DNA of 64,000 nt, from the NCBI RefSeq assembly GCF_000622085.1, contig NZ_JHWL01000011.1, positions 82,934-146,933 on the forward strand, given 5' to 3'. The DNA is from Butyrivibrio proteoclasticus P6B7. GTDB lineage: Bacteria; Bacillota; Clostridia; Lachnospirales; Lachnospiraceae. The notes under the pieces were generated by a model. It was not told the DNA's origin. It did no database searches and saw only the letters and a program-made list of their open reading frames with translations. Below are positions 8,118-18,187 of this stretch, piece by piece (position 1 is the stretch's first letter; every line of letters starts with the position of its first letter). Position numbers and translations under genes: made by a program.

Positions 8118-9074
8118 TTATTCCTCTACGATCTCAACAAGCTCGATATCGAAGTTAAGAGCTTTGCCAGCCATTTCATGGTTAGCGTCGAAGGTAATGT
8201 CTGTCTCAGTCTTTTCCATAACTCTTACTGGAATAGGACGACCGTACATATCCTGAAGGTATACCTTCTGACCTACAGACACTGACTCAGAACCAGGAAG
8301 ATCAGCGATCTTGATGTTGATGATTCTCTCTGGATCAGCCTCGCCATAAGCTTCGTTTGGCTCAAGGTGAATGCTACGTTTCTCACCAACGTTCATATCT
8401 GCAACAGCCTTGTCAAAGCCATAGATCATCATGCCAACGCCACAGATAAACTCAAGAGGCTCGCCTCTGTCGTAGGATGAATCAAACTGTGATCCATCAT
8501 CAAGAGTACCCTTGTAGTGTACACGGCACTTCTTGCTTACGTTCTTACCTTCCATGATTGGCTCAAGAGAACGTCCGCCACAGCCGCCGCAGCCGCCACA
8601 GCCACCGCCGCAGCCACCTTCTTCGTCATCACCGCAGCCACCACAGCCGCCGCAACCTTCTTCAGCTTCATCGGTCTCAGCTTCTGCATCGGCACAATGT
8701 CCGCAGCCGCCTTCTTCATGATCTCCACAGTTGTGATCCTCTCCGTGGTGATCACAGTTAACTCCTGAATTCTCAAGCTCACCCTTAAGGTATGCTTCTA
8801 CAGCCTCATCAGCGCTTCCTGTAGCGCCTGAAAATACTTCGATTCCAGCCTCTGTAAGGGCAGCATTAGCTCCACCGCCAAGTCCTCCGCAGATAAGAAC
8901 AGAAATGCCCTTATCATCAAGAAGACCTGCAAGAGCCTCGTGACCGCTGCCTTCTGTACTCATGATCTCTGATGATACAACCTTACCATCCTCGATCTCA
9001 TAAATCTTAAACTCCTCAGTATGTCCAAAATGCTGGAATACCTGTCCATTTTCATGTGTTACTGCTAACTTCAA
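8118..9074 (-). CDS. NifX-type domain fused by a Cys/Gly-rich linker to a SlyD-type FKBP prolyl isomerase
   Basis: This 318-residue protein is a fusion. Residues 1-104 match the dinitrogenase iron-molybdenum cofactor-binding fold (NifX/NafY type: MKLAVTHENGQVFQHFGHTE, ISVLICGGLGGGANAALTEA). Residues 105-168 are an acidic linker with 11 cysteines and 5 histidines, ending in repeated CGG tripeptides. Residues 175-318 are a SlyD-type FKBP peptidyl-prolyl isomerase (VHYKGTLDDGSQFDSSYDRG, NEAYGEADPERI) with an inserted-in-flap domain. SlyD binds nickel through a Cys/His-rich tail; here the metal-binding stretch sits in the middle. The start is TTG at 9074, 8 bases after GGAGG; no ATG fits. The site begins right after the GH31 stop codon, so the two genes are probably co-transcribed. 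A role as metallochaperone or metal-sensing folding factor is inferred. Confidence 0.88.
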   Translation of the reverse strand: MKLAVTHENGQVFQHFGHTEEFKIYEIEDGKVVSSEIMSTEGSGHEALAGLLDDKGISVLICGGLGGGANAALTEAGIEVFSGATGSADEAVEAYLKGELENSGVNCDHHGEDHNCGDHEEGGCGHCADAEAETDEAEEGCGGCGGCGDDEEGGCGGGCGGCGGCGGRSLEPIMEGKNVSKKCRVHYKGTLDDGSQFDSSYDRGEPLEFICGVGMMIYGFDKAVADMNVGEKRSIHLEPNEAYGEADPERIINIKIADLPGSESVSVGQKVYLQDMYGRPIPVRVMEKTETDITFDANHEMAGKALNFDIELVEIVEE

Positions 9075-9090
9075 AATACTTACCTCCGTT

Positions 9091-11085
9091 TTAATCTAAC
9101 TTCTTAAATACTGGAATACTCTCAATTGGGGCCTTGGCAGTTACTGTCTGGCCACCTTCATAGATCTTTTTATCCCTGATGTCTTCCCACTTGCCCTCTG
9201 GAAGATAAACCTCCCTTTCAAAACAATTGAGTTCAAAAATAGGTGCCACAAGATACTTATCTCCGAACATGTACTCATCGTAGATCTCCCAGCACTTGGA
9301 GTCCTGAGGGAACTCGTAGAAAAGAGTACGCATAAGAGGAGAACCGTTCTTGGATGTTTCCTCATAAAGTGACTTGATGTAAGGCTTGAGCTCAAATCTG
9401 ATATCAAGCTGATCCTTCATGATCTTGTAGTTGTCTTCGCCATAGCTCCAAAGCTCGTTGTCCTGGCCTGTGTGGAGATATCCGCCGCCAAAGTCTCTGT
9501 CATCAAGGGCTGGGATATCGTAAGGGCCACGATCGCCGTGCATTCTAAGAACTGGTGAGAACACAGCAAACTCGTACCATCTGATAAGGAGCTGTCTAAA
9601 GTCAGGATCGTTGACGTCATCAGTCATGAAGCCGCCGATATCAGTGGTCCACCATGGAATACCTGCAAGACCCATGTTAAGGCCTGCTGCCAGCTGATCC
9701 CTGAATGCCTCAAAGGTACTTGGCACATCACCAGACCACACAACGTTGCCATACTTCTGGCTTCCTGCCCAGGCGCTTCTTAACAGGTTAACTACAGGCT
9801 GGTCGTCTGTCTTCATATTATCGTAGAAGACTCTGCTGTAGAACTGTGGGTAGATATTACTGCAGGAAAGAGCTGGCCCAAGGTAATATCTGTAGTAGTC
9901 AAAATCATACTTAACGTAATCAGGCTCTGAATTATCAAGCCAGAACATATCAATTCCAAGGTCGTAATAGTTCTTTTTACAAATATCCCATACATACTGC
10001 CTTGTCTCTGGGTTGGTCACGTCGATCTCTGTGCAATCGCCCTGATAATCATAGGTCTGAAGGCCGCCTCTCTCAGTCTTGATAAGAAGGCCTCTCTCCA
10101 GCATGTCATAGAAGTTCTCACTTCTCTTATCAACTGAAGGCCATACTGATACAACCACCTTAATTCCCATGCTGTGGAGCTCGTCGATCATGGCCTTAGG
10201 ATCTGGCCAGTATGTCTTATCGAACTTCCAGTCTCCCTGGTATGTCCAGTGGAAGAAGTCGATAACCATGCAATCGATAGGAATATTTCTGGACTTGTAG
10301 TCTCTTGCAACCTTAAGAACCTCTTCCTGAGTTCTGTAGCGAAGCTTGCACTGCCAAAGACCCATAAGTTCCTCAGGCATAGCAGGCGCACGACCTGTAA
10401 CCTCAGTATAGTTCTCAACGATCTCCTTAGGTGTATCTGCAACTGTGATCCAGTAATCAAGCTCCTTGCTGCATCTTGAGATCCACTCAGTATAGTTCAT
10501 ACCAAAGCTGACTCTACCAACAGCAGGATTGTTCCACAAGAATCCATATCCAAGGCTTGAAACCTGGAAAGGAACTGTAACCTGAGAGTTCCTCTGCTCA
10601 AGGTCAAGGATACATCCTTTCAGATCAGTATATGGGTGCTGGTACTGTCCCATACCAAAGATCTTCTCTTTATCATTACTCTCGAATTTAAGAGTAATCT
10701 CATAATCTCCGCCGCTAATTGGACTATAATCTCTGTTCACATACTTAAGGCATCTGGATTCCTTAGACTCAGTTCCTCCGTAATTCCTGAAGTACTCTCT
10801 AAGGATCAGCTCGTCATCTCTGTAAAAAGACATGACGCCTGCAAAGTTCACAGTAGCCTTAACTCGGCCATTAGTGATCTCTGCAAAAGGGCCGTCCTCC
10901 CTTGATGTGATGTTAACTGTGGCGTTTCCCTTATTAACATCCTCAGTAAGTGCCCAATCATTGCCACTAAGCGCTGGATACATTGTTGAGCGAACTCTGA
11001 GCGCGTTCTTGCCCCATGGCTCGATTCTTAGAGTTTCACCCTGTCTCTTTGCTATCAGTGTTCCATTTTCATTTGTAAAAATCAT
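9091..11085 (-). CDS. Glycoside hydrolase family 31 (alpha-glucosidase/alpha-xylosidase)
   Basis: A 664-residue cytoplasmic retaining alpha-glycosidase without a signal peptide. An N-terminal beta domain (to about residue 230) precedes the TIM barrel. The nucleophile is the aspartate of FWLDNSEPD (about residue 384) and the acid/base the aspartate of VVWSGDVPSTFE (about 453); GIPWWTTDIGGF and RMHGDRGPY are further family blocks. Substrate cannot be fixed from sequence: alpha-xylosides from xyloglucan or alpha-glucosides are the main options, fitting a plant-polysaccharide degrader. ATG follows AAGGGAGG. The NifX-SlyD gene starts 16 bases after its stop. Confidence 0.93.
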   Translation of the reverse strand: MIFTNENGTLIAKRQGETLRIEPWGKNALRVRSTMYPALSGNDWALTEDVNKGNATVNITSREDGPFAEITNGRVKATVNFAGVMSFYRDDELILREYFRNYGGTESKESRCLKYVNRDYSPISGGDYEITLKFESNDKEKIFGMGQYQHPYTDLKGCILDLEQRNSQVTVPFQVSSLGYGFLWNNPAVGRVSFGMNYTEWISRCSKELDYWITVADTPKEIVENYTEVTGRAPAMPEELMGLWQCKLRYRTQEEVLKVARDYKSRNIPIDCMVIDFFHWTYQGDWKFDKTYWPDPKAMIDELHSMGIKVVVSVWPSVDKRSENFYDMLERGLLIKTERGGLQTYDYQGDCTEIDVTNPETRQYVWDICKKNYYDLGIDMFWLDNSEPDYVKYDFDYYRYYLGPALSCSNIYPQFYSRVFYDNMKTDDQPVVNLLRSAWAGSQKYGNVVWSGDVPSTFEAFRDQLAAGLNMGLAGIPWWTTDIGGFMTDDVNDPDFRQLLIRWYEFAVFSPVLRMHGDRGPYDIPALDDRDFGGGYLHTGQDNELWSYGEDNYKIMKDQLDIRFELKPYIKSLYEETSKNGSPLMRTLFYEFPQDSKCWEIYDEYMFGDKYLVAPIFELNCFEREVYLPEGKWEDIRDKKIYEGGQTVTAKAPIESIPVFKKLD

Positions 11086-11121
11086 AACAGCCTCCCTTAA
11101 AAACTAGTCTTTTGGTATTAT

Positions 11122-11150
11122 ACTATACTTTTTGCAAAATTAAACCGCAA
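11122..11150 (-). promoter_or_regulatory. Candidate promoter of the GH31 gene
   Basis: On the minus strand TTGCGG (11145-11150), 17 bases, TATAGT (11122-11127), with an overlapping TATAAT (11117-11122). The -35 box is weak (3/6). No CcpA-type cre site was recognised nearby. Confidence 0.4.
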
Positions 11151-11291
11151 AAAATGAGCTATTTTAGGTATCAAGTGATAAGATTTTGCTATTACTATTT
11201 TGTAGAATAAGATATGAGTTAATGGGGATAGTAGACTCATTTTCTATTATGTAGAACATCATGGCCCGAACGGGCTTGGAAGGAGAAAAGT

Positions 11292-11936
11292 ATGAAAATA
11301 TATAATGTCACAGATCCAGAATTTACCAACTATGGCAGGATCATCGAAGGTTATGAAAAAGAGATCAAGGAGATTGAGGAAGCTTTAAGAGACAAGACTC
11401 CAGTTCCTGAGGCTACTGACTACGTTGCTGAGGATAAGGCTCTTCAGAACCTTGCAGCTTCAGCAGCAATCACAAACAGCCTCTTTGGCGGCTCACCAAT
11501 GCAGTTTGGCTGGTGCAATGGTCACAACACTAAGCTTAACTGCCTTGAGTACCATCGTTCAAGCGAGATCAACCTCGGCGCTACAGACTTCATCCTTCTT
11601 CTTGCTAAGAGAGAAGAAATCGTAGACTACAAGATCGATTCCAGCAAAGTTAAGGCTTTCCTTGTTCCTAAGGGAGTTATGGTAGAGGTTTACGCTACAG
11701 CTCTTCACTACGCTCCATGTCAGGCTCACAAGGATTCTGGATTCCAGGTTCTTGTTGGACTTCCAAAGGGCACAAACGTTGGAATGCCAAGCTTCACACC
11801 AGCTAACCAGGAAGACAAGATGCTCACAGCAACTAACAAGTGGCTCCTTGCTCACGCAGAGGCTTCAGAAGCTAAAGACGGCGCATGGGTAGGCATCACA
11901 GGCGAGAACATCGACATCGCTTCTGACCTCGACTGA
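11292..11936 (+). CDS. DUF4867 family protein, probably cupin-like
   Basis: The 214-residue product matches what I know of the DUF4867 family: start MKIYNVTDPEFTNYGRIIEG, the block GWCNGHNTKLNCLEYHRSSE (about 75-95) and VYATALHYAPCQ (about 136-147). The histidine, cysteine and glutamate placement suggests a metal-binding cupin-like fold, and relatives often sit in sugar-catabolism clusters; both statements are from family knowledge, not proof. It is divergent from a GH31 gene, which fits a carbohydrate role. ATG follows GGAAGGAG. A small hairpin GCCCG-aa-CGGGC lies just upstream at about 11264-11275. Confidence 0.8.
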   Translation: MKIYNVTDPEFTNYGRIIEGYEKEIKEIEEALRDKTPVPEATDYVAEDKALQNLAASAAITNSLFGGSPMQFGWCNGHNTKLNCLEYHRSSEINLGATDFILLLAKREEIVDYKIDSSKVKAFLVPKGVMVEVYATALHYAPCQAHKDSGFQVLVGLPKGTNVGMPSFTPANQEDKMLTATNKWLLAHAEASEAKDGAWVGITGENIDIASDLD

Positions 11937-11967
11937 TTTAGATAAACACCAACCCTTTTTACATAGT

Positions 11968-12036
11968 AAAAGAGCTCCTGGCTACAAATGCATTTTCTGT
12001 GTACGGTGCATGTAAGTAGCTGGGAGCTCTTTTATT
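11968..12036. terminator. Bidirectional terminator made of an inverted pair of the AAAAGAGCT word
   Basis: An 18-base arm at 11968-11985 starting AAAAGAGCTCC pairs with 12016-12033 ending GGAGCTCTTTT; all 18 positions pair if two G-U pairs are allowed. The loop contains a second small stem (ATGCA...TGCAT). T-rich tracts follow on both strands. It separates the DUF4867 gene (+) from the coiled-coil gene (-). Confidence 0.85.
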
Positions 12037-12114
12037 TTCAAGCTATCAGTATGATTATCTGATTTATGATATATCTACTCTAGATTATTGTTCATGCATT
12101 TGTTTATCCTATAA

Positions 12115-13116
12115 TCACAGTTGGTCATCGATCACGCTGCCCTTGACATCATTGGATAAAAGACTAAGCCTGTTCAGTATATTGGTAATCTCCAAATTCA
12201 CGGCATCCTGAGTCTCCTCCAGTGTTGGTCTGTCTGAGATGATAGTCTTCTTTACTGCATCTGTATCCATGGACTCCGCATCAGCCCTCTCTCTTCTGGC
12301 TATAGCTCTTTTCACATCTGCGCTGGTCTGGTGGCTCTCAGATGCCTGCTCTCTAATACTCTCTATCAGCTCCTGCCGGATTGCTTCCTTCTCAAGCCTC
12401 TTGGCCTCGTCCTTCTTTTCCTCTTTCTTCTTTTCTTCTGCCTCTTTAGCCTTCTCTTCCCGTTCCTTCTGGTCCTCATCTACCTTCTCTACGGTCTCCT
12501 GTGTTAAAAGAGCTATCGTCTCTCCGGCAGATGCCTCCATAATCTCTTCTGCAGCATCCTGGGCATTTAACATATCCTGAGACTTCTCACGTTCATTCTT
12601 AATCTGAGCAAAACCAAGAACGTTTGCTTCCTGCCTGCGCTTGGCATCCTCTATCTCCTCAGCGTTCTGAGCGTTGGTGTAATAGTAATAATAAGCCTTA
12701 TGCATGAATTCGGATCTTCTAGCCAGTTCTTCATCAGATAGCTTCTGCTCAGATGACTCTTTAGTTCCTTCACTTAGGACTTTTTGACTATCATCGTTGT
12801 TTTCTTCGATTACCCCATACTCTTCTTTAAGCTTTGCAATAGCTTCATTGTTTGCTCTGGTATCAGCCTGTAATTCATTTATCTTATCCTGTAATTCATG
12901 AATTTCATCCTTAATTGACTGCATCTGCTTATCAAGCTTCTTCTCTCCCTTGAAGGCATCAGACACAACTTTAAGAGCCTGGCTTTTCGCGTAGGCTTGT
13001 CTGTTGGCAAGTATAGAGTTTGAATTATGATCAGCTAGGGAAATAGTGATATTATTGGAATTCTTGATATTATAGATACTATTATTCTGAACTTCCATGT
13101 TCTTGTTTATTCTCAT
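12115..13116 (-). CDS. Coiled-coil protein of unknown function, probably in the flagellar regulon
   Basis: A 333-residue soluble protein, no signal peptide and no membrane segment. Residues 55-110 and 200-260 are long charged helices; the second is almost entirely Lys, Glu, Ala and Arg (EEKAKEAEEKKKEEKKDEAK). A tyrosine run occurs near residue 142. I recognise no family. The start ATG at 13116 follows GGAGGTGGATT. A clear sigma-D-type promoter lies 68 bases upstream, which suggests expression with late flagellar genes. Two exact AAAAGAGCT words lie inside the gene (12304, 12506). Possible roles include flagellar assembly, chaperone or motility-linked structural protein; none is shown. Confidence 0.75.
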   Translation of the reverse strand: MRINKNMEVQNNSIYNIKNSNNITISLADHNSNSILANRQAYAKSQALKVVSDAFKGEKKLDKQMQSIKDEIHELQDKINELQADTRANNEAIAKLKEEYGVIEENNDDSQKVLSEGTKESSEQKLSDEELARRSEFMHKAYYYYYTNAQNAEEIEDAKRRQEANVLGFAQIKNEREKSQDMLNAQDAAEEIMEASAGETIALLTQETVEKVDEDQKEREEKAKEAEEKKKEEKKDEAKRLEKEAIRQELIESIREQASESHQTSADVKRAIARRERADAESMDTDAVKKTIISDRPTLEETQDAVNLEITNILNRLSLLSNDVKGSVIDDQL

Positions 13117-13183
13117 AATCCACCTCCACTCTACATCCCTATAGAGTCATACGAAGTGATATAGTTACAGTTTTCCTTATTGT

Positions 13184-13211
13184 ATATCGGCAAAACTAAG
13201 ATATTTGTTTA
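13184..13211 (-). promoter_or_regulatory. Sigma-D (sigma-28) type flagellar promoter
   Basis: On the minus strand TAAA (13208-13211), 16 bases, then GCCGATAT (13184-13191), an exact match to the late-flagellar consensus (TAAA, 14-16 bases, GCCGATAT). It points at the coiled-coil gene starting at 13116. Confidence 0.72.
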
Positions 13212-13215
13212 TAGC

Positions 13216-13252
13216 AAAAAAGAGCTCCAAGCACAAGGCTTGAAGCTCTTTG
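13216..13252 (-). terminator. Second terminator downstream of tuf
   Basis: On the minus strand AAAGAGCTTCAAGC pairs with GCTTGGAGCTCTTT (one C-A mismatch) around a short loop, followed by TTTTTT. One arm contains an exact AAAAGAGCT (13218-13226), the other an 8/9 match. Confidence 0.75.
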
Positions 13253-13268
13253 AAATTCACTATAAGTT

Positions 13269-13401
13269 GCTAAGCGCAGCCTCGATTCCGCTACGCTTCA
13301 TCTCGGTCACGGCATTCGCTGAATGCCTAAAAAGTCAATAAAAAACAGCCCATATCGTGCAAGCACGATGGGCTGTTTCTATTGGCTTTTATGCGCTTAG
13401 C
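13269..13401. repeat. 133-bp element bounded by a 10-bp perfect inverted repeat
   Basis: GCTAAGCGCA (13269-13278) and TGCGCTTAGC (13392-13401) are perfect inverted copies flanking a hairpin GGCATTC-gct-GAATGCC (13311-13327) and the tuf terminator. It could be a small non-autonomous element or only a composite 3' structure of the tuf mRNA. With the sigma-D promoter and second terminator it fills the 303-base gap 13117-13419; no gene was seen there. Confidence 0.4.
13340..13378 (-). terminator. tuf: Terminator of tuf
   Basis: On the minus strand AACAGCCCATCGTGC pairs with GCACGATATGGGCTGTT (a two-base bulge) around a two-base loop, followed by TTTTT. It is 42 bases from the tuf stop codon. Confidence 0.88.
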
Positions 13402-13419
13402 TCAAAGCTAGCGTGCAGA

Positions 13420-14610
13420 TTACTCAACGATTGTAGCAACCTTACCTGATCCAACTGTACGTCCACCCTCACGGATAGCGAACTTAAGACCCTGCTCCAT
13501 AGCGATTGGGTGAATAAGCTCGATAGACATTGTTACGTGGTCACCAGGCATGCACATCTCAACACCATCTGGAAGGTTGCAGACACCTGTTACGTCAGTT
13601 GTTCTGAAGTAGAACTGAGGTCTGTAGTTTGTGAAGAATGGAGTATGACGGCCACCCTCGTCCTTAGTAAGAACGTAAACCTCAGCAGTGAACTTTGTAT
13701 GGCAGTTTACTGTACCAGGCTTTGTGATAACCTGTCCTCTCTGGATACCCTCACGGTCAACACCACGAAGAAGAAGACCAACGTTGTCACCAGCTTCACA
13801 GTAGTCCATAGACTTTCTGAACATCTCGATACCTGTTACAACAGACTTAGATGTCTCTTCCTTGATACCAACGATTTCGATTTCGTCGTTGAGGTCAAGG
13901 TGTCCTCTCTCTACTCTACCTGTAGCAACTGTTCCACGACCTGTGATTGTGAATACGTCCTCAACAGGCATAAGGAAAGGCTTATCTGTCTCACGAGTAG
14001 GTTCAGGAATGTAAGAATCAACTGTGTCCATGAGCTCGATGATCTTGTCACCCCACTCAGACTTAGGATCCTCAAGAGCCTTAAGAGCTGAACCACGGAT
14101 AATTGGTGTGTCATCTCCTGGGAACTCATACTCTGTAAGAAGGTCTCTGATCTCCATCTCAACGAGGTCAAGAAGCTCTGGATCGTCAACCATATCGCAC
14201 TTGTTCATGAATACGATGATGTAAGGAACACCAACCTGACGAGCAAGAAGAACGTGCTCCTTAGTCTGAGCCATAACACCATCAGTAGCAGCAACAACGA
14301 GGATTGATCCATCCATCTGAGCTGCACCTGTGATCATGTTCTTAACGTAGTCAGCGTGACCTGGGCAGTCAACGTGAGCATAGTGTCTGTTTGCTGTCTC
14401 GTACTCGATGTGAGCAGAGTTGATTGTGATTCCTCTTTCCTTCTCTTCAGGAGCCTTATCGATCTGATCGAATGCTACTGCAGGGCTGAATCCTCTATCA
14501 GCAAGTACTGCTGTGATAGCAGCTGTAAGAGTTGTCTTACCATGGTCAACGTGTCCAATTGTACCAATGTTAACGTGTGGTTTGGTTCTGTCAAACTTAG
14601 CTTTTGCCAT
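13420..14610 (-). CDS. tuf: Elongation factor Tu
   Basis: EF-Tu delivers aminoacyl-tRNA to the ribosome as a GTP complex. The 396-residue product has the G1 P-loop [10 protein letters not shown] (19-28), switch [11 protein letters not shown] and the guanine-binding NKCDMVDD, plus domains 2 and 3 of normal length. ATG at 14610 follows AAGGAGGATATTTAG. It has its own promoter after fusA, so it can be expressed above the rest of the str group, and ends in two terminators. Confidence 0.98.
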   Translation of the reverse strand: MAKAKFDRTKPHVNIGTIGHVDHGKTTLTAAITAVLADRGFSPAVAFDQIDKAPEEKERGITINSAHIEYETANRHYAHVDCPGHADYVKNMITGAAQMDGSILVVAATDGVMAQTKEHVLLARQVGVPYIIVFMNKCDMVDDPELLDLVEMEIRDLLTEYEFPGDDTPIIRGSALKALEDPKSEWGDKIIELMDTVDSYIPEPTRETDKPFLMPVEDVFTITGRGTVATGRVERGHLDLNDEIEIVGIKEETSKSVVTGIEMFRKSMDYCEAGDNVGLLLRGVDREGIQRGQVITKPGTVNCHTKFTAEVYVLTKDEGGRHTPFFTNYRPQFYFRTTDVTGVCNLPDGVEMCMPGDHVTMSIELIHPIAMEQGLKFAIREGGRTVGSGKVATIVE

Positions 14611-14677
14611 TTCTAAATATCCTCCTTAAGTGAAATGTTATTCAACATTTTCATACATAATTTAACCGACTATATCG

Positions 14678-14706
14678 ATTATATTAAATGTTTGCAGCTA
14701 AATCAA
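14678..14706 (-). promoter_or_regulatory. tuf: Promoter of tuf
   Basis: On the minus strand TTGATT (14701-14706), 17 bases, TATAAT (14678-14683). It lies in the 136-base fusA-tuf gap. The -35 box is part of a small hairpin AAATCAAG...CTTGATTT (14700-14722). Confidence 0.68.
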
Positions 14707-14746
14707 GCATTAAACTTGATTTAGTCTGCTTACATTTACTTTTTTA

Positions 14747-16864
14747 TTAGTTGCCCTTGTTTGAAAGGACTTTTTCCTGAACATTCTTAGGAACTGGAGC
14801 ATACTTCTCAAAGAACATTGAGTAGTTACCACGGCCCTGTGTTCTAGAACGAAGGTCTGTAGCATAGCCGAACATCTCAGCAAGAGGCACATGTGCTCTA
14901 ACGATCTTTCCGCCGCCGAGATCATCCATACCTTCAACCTGTCCACGACGAGAGTTAACGTCACCGATAACATCTCCCATGTACTCTTCAGGCATAGTAA
15001 CCTCAACCTTCATGATAGGCTCAAGAAGAACAGGAGCACCCTTCTGCATAGCATCCTTGAATGCCATAGATCCAGCGATGTGGAATGCCATTTCTGATGA
15101 GTCTACTTCGTGGTAAGATCCATCATAAACTGTAGCATGTACACCAACTACTGGATATCCGCCAAGAGTACCAGCCTTCATAGCCTCTTCGATACCTTCG
15201 CTGATTGGCTGGATGAATTCCTTAGGAATAGCACCACCAACAACTTCGCTATCGAACTGGTAAAGGTTGTCGCCGTTAGCATCCATAGGCTCGAAACGAA
15301 CCTTACAGTGTCCGTACTGACCACGTCCACCTGACTGCTTAGCATACTTAGACTCGATGTCTACAGCCTTTGTAAGAGCTTCTCTATAAGCAACCTGAGG
15401 AGCACCTACGTTAGCCTCAACCTTATACTCTCTAAGAAGTCTATCAACGATGATATCAAGGTGAAGCTCACCCATACCAGCGATGATTGTCTGACCTGTC
15501 TCAGGGTTTGTATGAGCTCTGAATGTAGGATCTTCTTCAGCAAGCTTCATAAGAGCCTCATCAAGCTTCTGCTGACCAGCCTTAGTCTTAGGCTCGATAG
15601 CAAGCTCGATAACAGGATCAGGGAACTCCATAGATTCGAGAATAACTGGGTTCTTCTCGTCACAGAGTGTATCACCAGTAACTGTGTTCTTAAGACCAAC
15701 AGCTGCTGCGATATCTCCTGAATATACTTTTTCAAGATCTGAACGCTTGTTAGCGTGCATCTGAAGGATACGTCCAAGACGTTCCTTGTTGTCCTTTGTA
15801 CTGTTAAGTACATAAGAACCTGAATTTGCTGTACCACGATATACACGGAAGAATGCAAGCTTTCCTACGAATGGATCGCTGACAATCTTGAATGCAAGAG
15901 CTGCGAATGGGCCATCATCTGTTGACTCAACCTCAATCTCATTGCCGTCCATATCTGTTCCCTTACAAGCAGGGATATCAAGTGGTGAAGGCATGAATTC
16001 GATAACTGCATCGATAAGCTTCTGGATACCTCTGTTCCTGTGGGCAGAACCACAGCAAACAGGGAATGCCTTACACTCACATGTAGCCTTACGAAGAGCA
16101 GCCTTAAGAGCATCAACAGATGGCTCTTCACCTTCAAGGTACTGCATCATAAGATCCTCATCAAGATCACAGATCTTCTCAACGAGTTCTGAGTGATAAA
16201 GCTCAGCATCATCCTTAAGCTCAGCAGGGATCTCACCAATAGTAACATCCTCACCCTTATCATCGTTGTAGATATAAGCCTGCATCTCGAAAAGATCGAT
16301 AATACCCTGGAACTGATCCTCAGCTCCGATAGGGATTTCAATCATAATAGCATTTTTCTTAAGTCTATTGCGGATCTGCTCAACAGCTCCGAAATAGTTC
16401 GCTCCAATGATATCCATCTTGTTGATGAATGCCATACGTGGAACGTTAAATCCGTCAGCCTGACGCCATACGTTCTCAGACTGTGGTTCAACACCTTCCT
16501 TAGCACTGAAAACGCCGACAGCGCCATCAAGTACACGAAGTGAACGCTCAACCTCAACGGTGAAGTCAACGTGACCAGGTGTATCAATGATATTGATACG
16601 GTGCTCTAAAGCGCCTGGCTTAGTCTTACCGTTCTGCTGAAGTGTCCAGTGGCATGTTGTAGCTGCAGATGTGATTGTGATACCTCTTTCCTGCTCCTGT
16701 TCCATCCAGTCCATGGTAGCAGTACCTTCGTAAGTCTCACCAATCTTATAGTTTACACCGGTATAGTAAAGAATACGCTCTGTAAGTGTAGTCTTACCAG
16801 CATCAATATGTGCCATGATACCAATGTTTCTGGTTCTCTCCAATGGGTATTGTCTATCAGCCAA
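14747..16864 (-). CDS. fusA: Elongation factor G
   Basis: EF-G drives translocation and, with RRF, ribosome recycling. The 705-residue product shows the P-loop [15 protein letters not shown] (about 18-32), switch [19 protein letters not shown] and NKMDI, and conserved domains III-V ([13 protein letters not shown]). The start is TTG at 16864, 8 bases after AGGAGG; no ATG is better placed. It follows rpsG by 48 bases in the usual str operon order. Confidence 0.97.
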   Translation of the reverse strand: MADRQYPLERTRNIGIMAHIDAGKTTLTERILYYTGVNYKIGETYEGTATMDWMEQEQERGITITSAATTCHWTLQQNGKTKPGALEHRINIIDTPGHVDFTVEVERSLRVLDGAVGVFSAKEGVEPQSENVWRQADGFNVPRMAFINKMDIIGANYFGAVEQIRNRLKKNAIMIEIPIGAEDQFQGIIDLFEMQAYIYNDDKGEDVTIGEIPAELKDDAELYHSELVEKICDLDEDLMMQYLEGEEPSVDALKAALRKATCECKAFPVCCGSAHRNRGIQKLIDAVIEFMPSPLDIPACKGTDMDGNEIEVESTDDGPFAALAFKIVSDPFVGKLAFFRVYRGTANSGSYVLNSTKDNKERLGRILQMHANKRSDLEKVYSGDIAAAVGLKNTVTGDTLCDEKNPVILESMEFPDPVIELAIEPKTKAGQQKLDEALMKLAEEDPTFRAHTNPETGQTIIAGMGELHLDIIVDRLLREYKVEANVGAPQVAYREALTKAVDIESKYAKQSGGRGQYGHCKVRFEPMDANGDNLYQFDSEVVGGAIPKEFIQPISEGIEEAMKAGTLGGYPVVGVHATVYDGSYHEVDSSEMAFHIAGSMAFKDAMQKGAPVLLEPIMKVEVTMPEEYMGDVIGDVNSRRGQVEGMDDLGGGKIVRAHVPLAEMFGYATDLRSRTQGRGNYSMFFEKYAPVPKNVQEKVLSNKGN

Positions 16865-16912
16865 AGGTTCTTCCTCCTAAATAAATTTAAACCCAAGTCT
16901 ACTCGCACCAGA

Positions 16913-17431
<519 letters not shown>

Positions 17432-17597
17432 TTACTATAATCATCGGTACTCACTAATTTAGTGTTCGTGCGGTTTTTCTATTTCTTAGTTATCATTTAT
17501 CAAAGCTTAATGCGAAAATAAATAATTCTATATAGAACAGAATACCAACACTATAAAATTAGATCAGTTGTAAGAATCTTTTAGATTCTCAAGTTAA

Positions 17598-18017
17598 TTA
17601 CTTAGACGCCTTTGGTCTCTTAGCGCCATACTTAGAGCGAGCCTGTTTTCTGTCGGCTACACCTGCTGTATCAAGAGTACCTCTGATGATGTGGTATCTT
17701 GTACCAGGTAAATCCTTAACTCTTCCACCACGGATGAGAACAACGCTATGCTCCTGAAGGTTGTGACCTTCTCCTGGAATGTAGCTTGTTACCTCAATAC
17801 CGTTAGAAAGACGTACTCTGGCGATTTTTCTCAGAGCAGAGTTAGGCTTCTTAGGTGTTGCTGTCTTAACAGCTGTGCAGACACCACGTTTCTGTGGAGA
17901 AGCAGTAGCAGTAGCCTTCTTGTGAAGAGAGTTGAAACCCTTCTGAAGTGCAGGTGCTGTAGACTTCTTAACAGATGTCTGACGACCCTTTCTAACTAAC
18001 TGGTTAAATGTTGGCAT
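17598..18017 (-). CDS. rpsL: 30S ribosomal protein S12
   Basis: S12 is at the decoding centre. The 139-residue product starts [20 protein letters not shown] and contains [11 protein letters not shown] and [11 protein letters not shown]...RVKDLPG. The two lysines linked to streptomycin resistance when mutated appear as the normal sensitive form. ATG follows AGGAGGTAAAAGG. First gene of the rpsL-rpsG-fusA unit. No L7Ae-family gene lies between rpoC and rpsL, where many Firmicutes carry one. Confidence 0.97.
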   Translation of the reverse strand: MPTFNQLVRKGRQTSVKKSTAPALQKGFNSLHKKATATASPQKRGVCTAVKTATPKKPNSALRKIARVRLSNGIEVTSYIPGEGHNLQEHSVVLIRGGRVKDLPGTRYHIIRGTLDTAGVADRKQARSKYGAKRPKASK

Positions 18018-18113
18018 TCCTTTTACCTCCTATTTTGATAAAACTGAGCACGTTTATTCGCACTCACCTAGCCTGAATAGCGTAAAAACAACTATCCAAA
18101 TTTATGCATACAA

Positions 18114-18187
18114 CAAAGGGGCAGAATTTCACCCCTTTGTCTATACACGCAATTATGAATTATAAATACTATTAAATATGTTGTCAA
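18114..18187 (-). promoter_or_regulatory. rpsL: Consensus promoter of rpsL-rpsG-fusA and leader hairpin
   Basis: On the minus strand TTGACA (18182-18187), exactly 17 bases, TATAAT (18159-18164), a perfect sigma-A consensus. The predicted start is near 18152. A hairpin CAAAGGGG (18114-18121) with CCCCTTTG (18132-18139) lies near the 5' end of the roughly 135-base leader; it has no strong T tract. No clear terminator for rpoC was found between 18188 and 18247. Confidence 0.85.

Noticed and set aside
8537..8782. Frames opposite the CGG-rich linker
   Set aside because: They arise from the GGC/GCC-rich coding of the Cys-Gly linker of the fusion protein; composition is not protein-like.
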